64,000 nt of DNA. Source: Aspidiotus rigidus. Its lineage: Eukaryota > Arthropoda > Insecta > Hemiptera > Diaspididae. Of this stretch, positions 11,441 to 22,599 are shown one piece after another (positions within the stretch are counted from its first letter, which is position 1; each line of letters begins with the position of its first letter). A program made the translations under genes and the position numbers. Under the pieces are notes generated by a model. That model made no database searches. It saw nothing but the letters and a program-made list of their open reading frames with translations, and was not told the DNA's origin. Location of the stretch: contig JAVHKY010000025.1 of NCBI GenBank assembly GCA_035079385.1, positions 14,110,501 to 14,174,500 on the forward strand. Reading direction: 5' to 3'.

Positions 11441-13324
11441 TTCTGTTCGCCTGTAAATATAACAGGTAAGTGTAACGTGAATTGATCAGAAAGACGATAT
11501 AAAATCATACGAATATGACGGTGACATGGAACCCAGATTAGTTAACGTTTTCAAACTAAAAAATCATTTAGATGAGAAAATAAGGCTTGTTCTTTCATGA
11601 ATTATATTGCGACGGTTTGATTTTATTAAATGTTTTGGTCTTCAATTACCATAATGACAAAAAACGTATGAAAATGATATATACGCTATTGCAGCAGGGA
11701 AAGTCATATGATTATCGCGTTTTCGAATATCATAATTTCGAGATGTGAACAGGAATTGAAAAATTAGTTCTTAGTTTTTTGAAATTTTATTGACTCTTGA
11801 TACTGCAATAATTGGTCTTGCGCCATCCAATGACTGCAATTTGTCCTCCTAGAATACTTTCGTATTTTCTTTATAACATAGAGGATAGAAGGATTGAGTA
11901 GCGAGCTTGTATTATTCTTTGATTAGGTATTGTACCTTCCAATGAACGATATTCCGTAACCGTCAGCTAATCCGTTTCATCTGCATAAATGCCGAGCAAC
12001 TTACTTGTATTCTTTCGAGATTTTAAAATTTAGATTAAGTTTCTCATTCCTTTCGGTTCAAAATCTATTGAGTTATGAAATATAACCTCAAAGCACAGGA
12101 TTAAGACATGGAAATTACAATATTACAGCCGACTTACTGATAAAAATCACACATTTTCCCGCCAATTTCCAGTAAGTAACACTGTTGAGATACAGATTGG
12201 AGCGCTACAATCAGCAACCTGGCTGCATGCTGCACACTGCAGGTACGGCCTACTTTCAATTTTCTCCAGACCTCAATTGCGGAAAAATTGAGTTTCATAC
12301 GTGGGTAAAACTCCCGAAAGGCGACCCAGTTCCAAAAATTCTCAATTTCTCATTTTGTTGGAAAAATAATAAGTACCATTTTTTTTATCAATTTCAGACC
12401 TATACCTATACTAATTATTATTATTTAGGTACCTAATTTGATGAGAAAGAAAGAATTTTTCAAATAGTGAACTGTTACCAAAATATTTTCATTAGGTTAT
12501 TTCCTATTTGATATTAAAACTAAAATTTTTTTCAAGTAATTTTGAGCTTTGAAATCCACATAGAAAAGGAAAAGAGAGAGAAAAAAAAAGATTTTAAAGG
12601 ATTTGGAACTTTGACATGTACATGATTCAAAGAACTTGAAACTTCGAGCTCCGAGCCTTATATACTTCGGAAAGAAATTGGAAAATTTGGTACTTTCTTG
12701 TTGTGAGCAGTCGTAATCGGAGGGAGTTGAGAAATTGGAATTCGAAAAGGAGAAGCCATGAGAGCAAGTGAGACTCCTCAAGACTAGAGAGTATCCGATG
12801 TCGTTAAAGAAGTTTTGTACTTTGTATATAAGGCATTTCCCCCTAGAGCTAGATCATATTGCTTGGGGTATAGATATGCTATTATATGTTCAATTTCCCT
12901 AACGTAAGACCAATAATTGTCGATAAGAATCACGCAAACGATTTGGGAAAAAGCCCTACATAAGTACTAGGTTATACAGGCGGTAAACGGCCGGCGACCT
13001 TTGAGTTGACTATATATTATTATGTGGACTGCGCTAGCGTGTATAAAACGACCGAAAAAAGCGTCCACAGATGTGATAAGGTTCGCCGTATGCGGCACTG
13101 ACCACTGGTATTTAAAATACACGCGTCACACCTTTCCCCATTGCGCGAACGTGTTCAATGCCGCTTATAAATCGCCGTAAGCGTAACACTCTGATGTTGA
13201 ACCGTATTTTTTACCGCTTAGCGCAGTTGTCAATCCTTTCACTTGATTAAGTCGATTTCAATTGAATTGAAAAGTGAAAAGCAGAGGACTCAACTAATAC
13301 GTGAAAAACTAAAAAAAAACTATA
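11441..13324. other. Intergenic DNA, no gene recognised
   Basis: The first part holds the HOP2 promoter side. I see no supportable coding frame. A moderately GC-richer patch at about 12950-13230 (with several GCG/CGC words) stands out from the AT-rich surroundings but has no recognisable product. Confidence 0.4.
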
Positions 13325-13532
13325 TTAGTTAATATGAAGCCGGAGCCGCCAAAGCCACTTTTTCAATAGGAGCTCCACAGCTCCGAGAAGAGCTCGGCTC
13401 CAACCCTCGGAGCCGGCTCCTAGCTCCGAAGTTGGCCCTGGAGTTGGAGCCGGCTCCGGGCCCCACAGCCTGAAAAAACTGGAGTGGAGCCGCTCCGGTA
13501 GCTCCGCTTGAAGCCGGCTCCCCACCTCTACG
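13325..13532 (-). repeat. GC-rich GGAGCC-repeat element fragment
   Basis: About 200 bases packed with GGAGCC/GGCTCC words, far above local GC. Read on the minus strand its edge is TAGAGGTGGGGAGCCGGC, resembling hAT-type ends (YAGRGGTGGG followed by subterminal GGAGCC repeats). No matching second terminus is clear, so it looks like one end of a hAT-like element. Open frames across it are products of the skewed composition. Confidence 0.45.
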
Positions 13533-13540
13533 GGAAACGA

Positions 13541-14257
13541 AGAAAAACGGTTGCGTGCTATTTAATTTTCTTTCTAGGTGATGAAGAACTTGTAATGATG
13601 ACTTACAACATAAACCTATGTAATTTTTTGTGTTCTTCACCCCCGAATGTTACTAATTTTACTTTTACTCAATAATCATCTGAGTCGTTGGTATTTATAA
13701 AATTATTTCAAATTATGGATTGTCATTTCTCAAGCGTTCTCGAAACAAAATACCTGCGTAGAAAAATAAGCTCAGACAAATGTAACCTACTTTATTTTCA
13801 ATGATGTGAAATATTCAGATGTCTCAAGGTTAATCGAAGAAGATTCTAGCACAAAACAATATATTGATGTCTCAACTGTGTTGAAATTGAGAACGTACCA
13901 ACAACAGAATTTAAATACTGCGCACTCCTGAAATATGTCTTCAGGTGTTAGATGTTTAAATGGAAATTATTTTCCATATTTTCTTGTTTTCTAGAAAATA
14001 CGAACACATATATCTTTCCATCCTAGTCGAGACCTAGTCGAGAAAAATAAACTTCTGCTCGTTGAACAGACATCAATGTGTACCGTCATTATTTGTAGAA
14101 GTACGGGTGCTTTGAGAAGTTTTAGGACGTTTTTTGGTATAAAAAGCGTACTTTCTTCGCAATTTCCAATTATTCTCATTTCTTTAGACGTACTTGTAAT
14201 ATAGTTCCAGTAGCTCTCAGAATCTTGTTGCAACTTTTTGAATCTGCGCGCTTTACC
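13541..14257. other. Intergenic DNA upstream of the secreted-protein gene
   Basis: AT-rich, no coding frame supported. It should contain the promoter of the gene starting at 14258. Confidence 0.3.
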
Positions 14258-17200
14258 ATGAACGCTGCACAAAGTGCGATAGTTATTTCAGTTTCGGTTC
14301 TTATATTTTTTTGCTACATAACGGATGCAGTTTACAACTATGCCGACGCTGACGCTGCATATGAACAATATTGGAGTGGTAAGGCATCTGATTGGTAATA
14401 TTGTGTTTCTATAAACTTCTATCTACGTCGCTTTGCCTAGGTATAAATTGTATAAAGTATTTAGCTCAGCGCTTGAATGATTTTATTTAGCATCAGCGAC
14501 GAGTGAGTTTAACATAGATCTCTTCTTATTATTCTATGTTATTCTTATTTTCTCAAGTTTTTTTTTTTTTTTTTTTTTTTTTAATAAATGTTGGTAAGGC
14601 TATACGTCGATGTAGGGACGACACACAAAATCAGACCTAACAATCTTTAGATATATTTTTTGAAAATTAAAATTCCAATATAAAATTAATTTTGTTCAAT
14701 TTTTTAAATTTCTAATTAAAATTATAAAATTACATCCCTATGGGGTTCAGTTACAAGCCAGATCGATAAAGATCATTTTCTTGAATTTCGTTCGGATACG
14801 ACTGAACTCTGATAAAATATTTATTGCTAGACAGTAGTAATATATTTTTTTGTAATACTTTCCTTTCTGAAATAAATTCAATCGAGACGAGCTCGGCTCA
14901 TTTAAAAAAATGAAATCGTTCATTAGTGCTCACTGCGTTACTATTGAAAATTCAAGGTTCATGATTTCGTATATTTTTTCGCAATCGTTGATGTTGATAT
15001 AAATCAGCCAATGAGGATGAGGAACGTACTGTAATCTTGATCTGGGAACCACCTTCCTGAAAATCTAGGTACTTGTCTTCGTATTTTAAAATCTTTTCTC
15101 AGGCTTCATTTGACACGTTTCAATAATTTTTTTTTTTCTATAACATTAACATCAGAAAGATGTTGAGATTATTTTTCACTATTCTCGAGTATTCAGGCTA
15201 CGACCAAAAATACTGGAATAGGTATGACACAAAAAAAAAACACGGGACAATCGTGAGAGAGAATAAGAACAATAGATATACGAGTAGAAAACGTCGAAAA
15301 AGTTATTTGTTTCCTCCTCGGTGTAATACCTCCACTTTTCACAAATGAAAAGTCGGTAAAAAAAGTTTCTTAGGCTCTTCGATAATCTATTTCTCTTTTA
15401 ATTTCAATAATTTTTTGTTGAATATCAAAATTTTATTGAATTGATCTAAGGGGTATTACGATTCTTGTAATTGTAGCCGGGAACCCACAATCTATGCTAT
15501 CTCTAATCGTTTACCAAAAATTGATTCTCTCATCTTTTAAGCACGTTACAGATGACTCTCCCCCTTCCCCGTAACTGATCTCTTGTATCTGGTCTTGAGT
15601 TGAGATCGAACGTTGGAAGTTCTCTGCCTATGCACTGTATGGAATAAAATTTCTTCATGTTCCTCAAAGTAGGTCAGCTGTCTAGAGTCCCATACGACAT
15701 CTCCCCCAAATAATACTTGTCCTATACTCAAGCTTGTTTATTTTTTTCTTGCCGTTGCGCTCTAGAGAAAACCAAAAATTATCGCCTGACGATGTCACAT
15801 ACCGATGATCTCAAGCTTTCTTTCATCAGCTCGTAATCTTATAAGTTCCTACCTAAGATCGGTACATTGCTGACATCATGCTGTTTATAATTTTTTCAGT
15901 ACCCTCCTTTTGATAAATGTATACCAAAAATCCTTCCGTTATAATGTCAAAACCTCTTTCTAGCTTCTTTCATCTTATTTTATTCTGGTCTATGATGGCG
16001 TAAGTAGGTAATTTCTTCGAGTCCCATTCCAACTATGAGGGTCATCGAGGTGCACTATGTGTACCTCAACATAACTGAACAGTGAGTGAACATATTTTAT
16101 TTTTAGTATCTTCTCAATTCAAATTTTCACTTAGTTTGAGAAAAATAGAGATAGGAGGAGGGTATTATAATCCATAATCTACGAACTCAATTAATTATCA
16201 AAAGTTGCTACAAGCTATCTTCAAGGAAGTTTTTCAAATTCTTATCTTTAGGAATCAGCAAAAAAACTCCAGGCTTCATTTTCGTAGAGAGGGAAGGGGA
16301 CTGGTTTTATTGACTACGTTGGTGGAAACCTCTTTCATGGGAAATTCGAACTTTGAGCTCAAAAGTCTCCAAGTCCTCTCCCACCACGTCGTATTTTCCT
16401 TTTTTTCATCTTCTTCAAGTCATTCGATACCTATGATCAACTTTCGAAAATTTTTCCGAGCCCTTAAAGTAGGTCAGAGCCATTCTCTGTTACGATATTT
16501 TCCAAATCCGCCTAGACTAGACTTTTATTATTTTGTAGTTTTCAATTTTTTCCACGCCCCTCTCCTTATATCCAAAGCTCGAAGCTGATATTTTTCCCGA
16601 TTCCGATCTCAATTCCCATTTCCTTCAGGACCACGATTTTTAGGAGGGCCGGCGGAAGGAGGCCAGTTTTTTTTTTAAAGTCCTTCGCCCTATGGAATAG
16701 GTTCCTAATTGAAAGAAGAAAAAATATGATAATTCTACGACTGTCGTATGTAGTTTCTATTTGTGCGAGTAAGATATTCAATTTTCTTGAAACTTGCACG
16801 ATTCCGAGGAAAAATATCTGACGGTGGACATTTTTCGTAAAGCTTAGTAAAACAGGTTTTCTGTTGAAAACAATTTGGTGAGTATCGAAAGAGCTCTAAA
16901 AAATTTATAGAATAGAGTGTTTTCCTTTAAAATATGTATGAGTTTATCACTAAGTTTGATTTTTCAGCTAATAATCATGCATCATACCCGTGGACAGATT
17001 ACAAAGTTCCATTTTGCAAATTGGAGCGACCTCGAGGATACAAGTATAAGGATTACGACGACGAAAATAGTACTCCTGTGGATCTAGTTAGTTACTTCAA
17101 TTTCCAATGTCCAGTCGATGTTCTCGCGTGTCGTTATTCGGAGAATTCGGATCCAGACGATGATGTGTGGTATCGTTTTTCGCAATGTCCGAATGGAAAA

Positions 17201-19389
17201 TACTATTATTTGGTGTCAACATATGTTGGGAACGGAGTTTTCGCAATCCGTTCGGAAGTTGCAAAACCGATAGAAGCGGCTGAGACAATGTATAAAAATT
17301 ATTACGATGGTAAGATTAACTTGAATATTTAGGGCTTCTGGAAAGAATCAACTTATTTACGATGGTTTTCAAGAATTCTTAGATACTTGTCATAACGTTG
17401 ATGTGAATTTTATGGATGAGGTTTGTACAAGTTTTGTTTTTGCTTGTACTTTTGCTTATAATTCGTTGAAGAAAAAGGTTGAAAACTTTTTGTGATAACT
17501 AGAAATACAGTGAGCAATTTTCAATCGAATGTCTGATTTCCAGTAATCACCAGTACCATACGCAGTCTATGTGGAAATATGCTGAAAAAAAAATTATCGT
17601 TATTGAACCCGTTTAACTGAATTAGCATAATTTATACATAGAAATAATAAATCAAAAGTTTCCTTTGGTACTTAGTTACCTAAATATAGGCTATAAAGAA
17701 TCGTCATATGAGTTCGAATTAAGTATGAAGATTTCAAAAAAAATAGCAGAGAATTTCAGGTCTTCCCTCCCTTAATTATAGAGATCATGAAAATGTCGTC
17801 AATTGCTACAGCTAAAATATCCAATTTTTACGTTCAAGGAAAAAGTTAAATAAAGAGCTAAAACCTGTCCAAAAATCGTAAAATTTATTTTACGTTTCGA
17901 CTACTTAGTAGCCTTCTGTTATATTTGCTTAGAACTGGGAATTTCTTCAAAACTCTAAAATAGGTCAAGGCCACGTCTAGCTAGAATTTCATCAGAGGGT
18001 TGAAATTCTAGCCTATAGTTTAAATGCTTACAATAAATCCTCAGCTCACCAACAGTGCACAATACTACGCTATTTATTTTCACTATATTCAAGTTAATAT
18101 TTTTTGGCTTAGAACACAGGCCTAAAATACTGTAAGTATGTTAAACGAAGAAGGAGAAGACAGTTGATAAAATTACTTCAAGGAGTTCATATTTATTTCT
18201 ACTTTGTATATTTTTTATTTTTTTTTTTCAGCTGAAAAGATGTTAACGAGGGACGGAGGAGCGAAAGGAAGTGGGAACAAGAGAAAAAAGTAACAGACCC
18301 ACAGGTTTGCAGCTAGGCAAGGACAAGAAGAGGCCAAAAGGATTATTGTGGACTTAGCAAGTAGGAGTGGGTTAATTGAGTCTGTCTTATTCTGAGACTA
18401 GAAAAATATTACTTCTTCATTTTGATTTTCTCACGTAGCGAATGACTAGGATGAGAGAGTTTCTTAATTGAAGTAGGGTTTATTGAGTGGTTGATTTTTT
18501 AAGAAGAGTTCCTTTGATTGTAGAATTAGAGAAAGGTAATAATTTTTGTGGTCAGCTACTGGGAGGGGGATGTTATCGGGGCTTTTTGTGAAATTATTTG
18601 CAATTTAGTTTGAGTATTGATTGAGGCAAAGGAGTGAAGAGTAAAGATGTTTGAGAGCGTCTGGAGGAAGGAAAGAGAGTCCGTAAGCAGGAGATATTTG
18701 TCATGGGGCGAGAAGGTAACTGAGTGAGACCGAAGAGGTATGAAAAGATCACTATCAATTTTGAGTGAGAGGTCAAAGTCGACTCTGTTCAGAAAAATGG
18801 ACCATATTTTGACGTCAATTTTTTTTAAATTAATATTTCTCCCAGAAGTTCAAGAAGCCAATAATAGGGAAGCACAGTGCAATAATAATACTTGTATTCG
18901 ATTGCTGTAAATTTAAATCCAGAGTCGACATACTCTACCGTGAATCGGCGAAGATTTCAAATTGAATGTCAATCAAATAACAGCTCAATTGGTGTCGACT
19001 ATCGATATTAATTGGGAGGAGATATGGTTTAGCGATAGTAATCCGTAGTGTGTTATACTGACTGTTATTTTTCTTTTTCAACATCAGGGCATGGTACAAT
19101 ACGATGGGAATCGCAACGACAAAACGCATTTTGTGAAGAAGAACTTCCCAGTAACGCCAATAGTGTCGATCCTGCATTTCTTGAAAACAAATATGTCGTT
19201 CTCCCATCCAAGCAATATTCTCAAATCGTGGTTCAATGCCTGGTTTGTATATACAATTTAAAAGATTCTGGGGTTCAACGAGTTCATTATTCTCATGCGC
19301 CTGATGGTGTCTTCTATGAAATGCGTATGTATGATTTTAAAGCGGAATTTTATAACAGTGAACCGTTTTTCATTTACTCCTTGGCCTGA
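14258..19389 (+). CDS. Uncharacterised secreted cysteine-containing protein (possibly dermatopontin-like)
   Basis: Three exons, 14258-14378, 16968-17309 and 19088-19389, join in phase 1 both times and encode 254 aa. Residues 1 to about 24 form a signal peptide (VISVSVLIFFCYITDAVYN). The mature part has seven cysteines, many aromatic and acidic residues, and no membrane segment. One stretch, SYFNFQCP ... DDDVWYRFSQCP, resembles the dermatopontin repeat pattern (F-x-Y-Q-C-P ... D-R-x-W-x-Y-x-C), but the second half does not clearly repeat it, so I treat this as a hint only. Introns are large (2.6 and 1.8 kb). Start: the ATG in TTACCATGA with the signal peptide directly behind it. An extracellular role is inferred from the signal peptide alone. 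Confidence 0.7.
18232..18293 (+). CDS. Possible alternative last exon of the secreted-protein gene
   Basis: Inside the second intron, a long T tract and CAG acceptor precede a 62-base frame ending in TAA. It joins exon 2 (ending 17309, phase 1) in frame and would replace the C-terminal 100 residues with a short basic tail ending KGSGNKRKK. The acceptor is strong but the frame is short, so chance is possible. Confidence 0.3.
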
Positions 19390-19880
19390 TTCCAGAAAAT
19401 AGTTATGAATCAACGTATCGGAAAATTTTTGTTTTTGTTTTTTTTTGGTCTTCTTTTTATTCACATTTTCATAATTTTTCCATAAAATTGCGACCATCAA
19501 ATCAGCATTCTTTTCAAAAAAACAGCTCGTTAGCCTATACGAGGAAAGTTTGATTTTTAATCATCATCTATCAAGTGCTCCCACTCCCCCTTCTTCTCAA
19601 CAGCTGGTAGGCCAATGACATTGACAAAGGAGCACATGATGGAATAAAAAGAGGTTTTGAAAAATACACGAGTACCTACTCAAATATCCTCTTGAGTAAT
19701 AACTGTAGAATGAAAAACTTTCCGATAAAATTCTGCGGAATTGGGTCGGTTCCCCGCTATCAGCACTGCAAATGACCGAATCAATGACAAGATCAGGACA
19801 GATTTTCTCTTTGAATGTTAATTGAATAATCTTAAAATAATTAAAAATAAAGCCACTTAAAGGAAAAATTAAACAAAAGA
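19390..19880. other. 3' flank of the secreted-protein gene, nothing recognised
   Basis: T-rich noncoding DNA after the stop codon; no clear AATAAA directly behind it and no coding frame. Confidence 0.3.
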
Positions 19881-20772
19881 AATTTGTAAAATTTTCTAAA
19901 TATTACCTTCATATCAAAATTGTGATGCTTCCGTCCACCACCTGGAACGCCAATCGATTGTCCCGTTCTTGTTATGCGCGATTAGCGCTGACTGTCCCAG
20001 AAACTTCGATTTCTCTGGTATAATTATGTTTGAAAATATGTTTTAAAACTTCCATAAAATGTATTATATTTAAGTACCTAGGTACATTCAGTTGTCCGTA
20101 ATTTGTAAAATTTTCTAAATATTACCTTCATATCAAAATTGTGATGCTTCCGTCCACCACCTGGAACGCCAATCGATTGTCCCGTTCTTGTTATGCGCGA
20201 TATTAGCGCTGACTGTCCCAGAAACTTCGATTTCTCTGGTATAATTATGTTTGAAAATATGTTTTAAAACTTCCATAAAATGTATTATATTTAAGTACCT
20301 AGGTACATTCAGTTGTCCGTAATTTGTAAAATTTTCTAAATATTACCTTCATATCAAAATTGTGATGCTTCCGTCCACCACCTGGAACGCCAATCGATTG
20401 TCCCGTTCTTGTTATGCTAGGGTACTATAGAGGGGGGTATGGCAATACGCCATTTTAGCAGCAAAAAGAAGTGTTCGACGTACGAATGCGTGTCGCAAAG
20501 CATCGCGAGAAAACGAACGTGACCGATGTTGCCCGGCCCTGCCGAATATTCCGCGACACTGCGCGAACGCGTTCGTGCTTGAGAGCCTTCTTTTTGCTGC
20601 TAAAATGGCGTATTGCCATACCCCCCCTCTATAGTACCCTAGTTATGCGCGATATTAGCGCTGACTGTCCCAGAAACTTCGATTTCTCTGGTATAATTAT
20701 GTTTGAAAATATGTTTTAAAACTTCCATAAAATGTATTATATTTAAGTACCTAGGTACATTCAGTTGTCCGT
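19881..20772 (+). repeat. Three-copy tandem repeat, unit about 221 bp
   Basis: Copies at 19881-20099 (219 bp), 20100-20320 (221 bp) and 20321-20772 (221 bp once an inserted transposon and its target duplication are removed). Copies are nearly identical; the first lacks one AT in the GCGATATTAGCG segment. Each unit contains the palindrome GTACCTAGGTAC near its end. The high identity means recent duplication. Confidence 0.95.
20417..20642. mobile_element. 226-bp inverted-repeat transposon (MITE) in the third tandem copy
   Basis: Terminal inverted repeats of about 56 bp begin CTAGGGTACTATAGAGGGGG at each end; they differ by one G in the G-run. The element is flanked by a 5-bp target duplication TTATG (20412-20416 and 20643-20647). 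The neighbouring tandem copies carry TTATG once, giving direct empty sites. The interior is GC-richer (GCGCGAACGCGTTCG). No transposase; superfamily not assigned. Five-base duplications exclude hAT (8) and Tc1/mariner (2). Confidence 0.92.
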
Positions 20773-22382
20773 TTGCATGACAACGCAATAATTTTTCATT
20801 GTCGGTTGGTACAATCTATGATTTATTTTTTTTTTGAGTTATAAACATTCATTCATCATTATTGTTATTAGATACCTATCATTTTTTCTTCTTTCTTTTT
20901 CTGTTCTTTCTTTTCTCCTCCGGGATACTGTTGCACCTAGTAAATTAGAGAACTTACCTCATTATTTCTGAGACCAAGTCTTTGAAATTCCCACTTACGT
21001 GTTGATATTCTTCATATCATTTTTGAGTTAATACTGGTAGGTATACGTAAGAACTTTATAGAAAAAAAAAACAAAGAAAAAAGATGAGAAACAAGCATCT
21101 TATGTTGTGTATATGTTCCAAAATTTTTTTAACCAATTCTCCGTCATCAAGATTGAAGGCCCCATGAGTTGCAAAGGCTTGAATAGGAAAGAGGATAAAG
21201 TTCATATTCAACTGATTTTTTTCTTTCTTCCTTTTAACTTCAGTACTGCCAGCCCCAATTGCAAAACATCACCTTTATCAAGAACCAAAATTTGAATGTT
21301 AAAATCAATACAAGCATCACTGAAATGATGAGATTGTTATTATATATGATAATTATGATTTATGACACATGTCTCAACTTTTTTTCTTTTTTTTTTTTTC
21401 TTCAAAACTGTTTTAAGTATTAGAATTTATGTAAGGCTATTTATCGCAATAACATCTCATTCTCAGGTTTTCCTTCATTGCCCTTTATACCTAATAAAGG
21501 ATAATTATTATTTTGTAAAACGCATGTGTTCAGATTCAAATATATAGAATACCTATATCTATTGATGTTCATAATATAAAGTGTTCATTCCACCAGTTCT
21601 TACAATGAACTCGGATTAGTTTTAATCTTTTATTATAATATTGAAGAAATAAATTCATTCAATTGTTTTGCTTATTAATTGCGGCTCTTTTGTTATTTGA
21701 TCGCTGCAGATGGTTATAATATGCCCTATATATCAGATCACTATATTTGATCTAAACTTCAGAACCGCACGCACCATAAATTGTACGCAATTGTATTGCA
21801 ATAGAAAAGGAAAGTTATATTGAATATGACTGTATAGGCCTACATTTTCCTTCTGCAAGTGCAATACAAGCGTTGTGGACACTGGGCAGTTCTTTTCTCA
21901 AGGTGTTACATATATCAATTTAATTTCATCAAATTCCACCTTCTGGCTTAAAATTGCAATTCATTGCAATCTTTACAGATGTAAATAATTTTGCAGGAGG
22001 TTATCCGCTTTTACTATACGTACCTAGCTGAAGGGCCTCAGTATTAGTAAAAGGAACTAAGGCATAAGGTAGACAAGTCTCCATGACGTCATCGCGACTG
22101 CGGAAGTTGAAAATTAAAACAGGAGAGAGCGTTAGTATTAGATTTCTTTTGCCAGCGCGCCGCGCACTGCATTCTTATCAATCAGAACTTGACCGTTGGA
22201 AAAAAAAAATACTTTTGATTTTTGAAATCTGTCCTTTTCTTCCAAAACACTGGACTTTTTTCACTACGTCCAGGTTCAAAGGTACTATTATTACTTCATT
22301 TTTGTTCGATTACAAATTTAACCGCTTTACTCGAAGTATTGTAAAAATTCCCCATGGTCGCAGCCTATTTTTGAGTCATTAA
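20773..22382. other. Intergenic DNA, nothing recognised
   Basis: AT-rich with pyrimidine tracts; no coding frame, RNA gene or repeat I can name. The right end adjoins the ANKLE2 5' UTR. Confidence 0.35.
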
Positions 22383-22437
22383 ACTCTAGAGCCTTAGGAG
22401 CTGCTGACCGTGTTTCTCCATGCTGACAAAATTCCAA
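22383..22437 (+). other. Candidate noncoding first exon of ANKLE2 (start approximate)
   Basis: A donor site (CCAA|GTAAGTGATA) ends this segment at 22437 and an acceptor (TTCATTCTTTAG) ends at 22585, just before the coding ATG at 22600. The frame that would continue into the protein has a TAG within this segment and no ATG, so it would be untranslated. Its left boundary is unknown. Confidence 0.4.
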
Positions 22438-22599
22438 GTAAGTGATAATATTTGGCACTGTAATTAAAACTTGTAAATGTGAGCTTTTACTTTGGAGGGA
22501 CAGGTTGTTATTTTATTTTGATAGTGATCGTGAAAACGTTGTTCCTTCATCTCTTATCGTTAAGTGTGCACATTTCATTCTTTAGGACCTGAAATAAAT

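Noticed and set aside
13325..13640. Overlapping minus-strand frames rich in Ala, Gly and Pro
   Set aside because: They are by-products of the GGAGCC-rich repeat and end with it.
20471..20719. Open frame across the MITE and tandem repeat
   Set aside because: It crosses the element boundary and target duplication, so it cannot be an ancestral gene.
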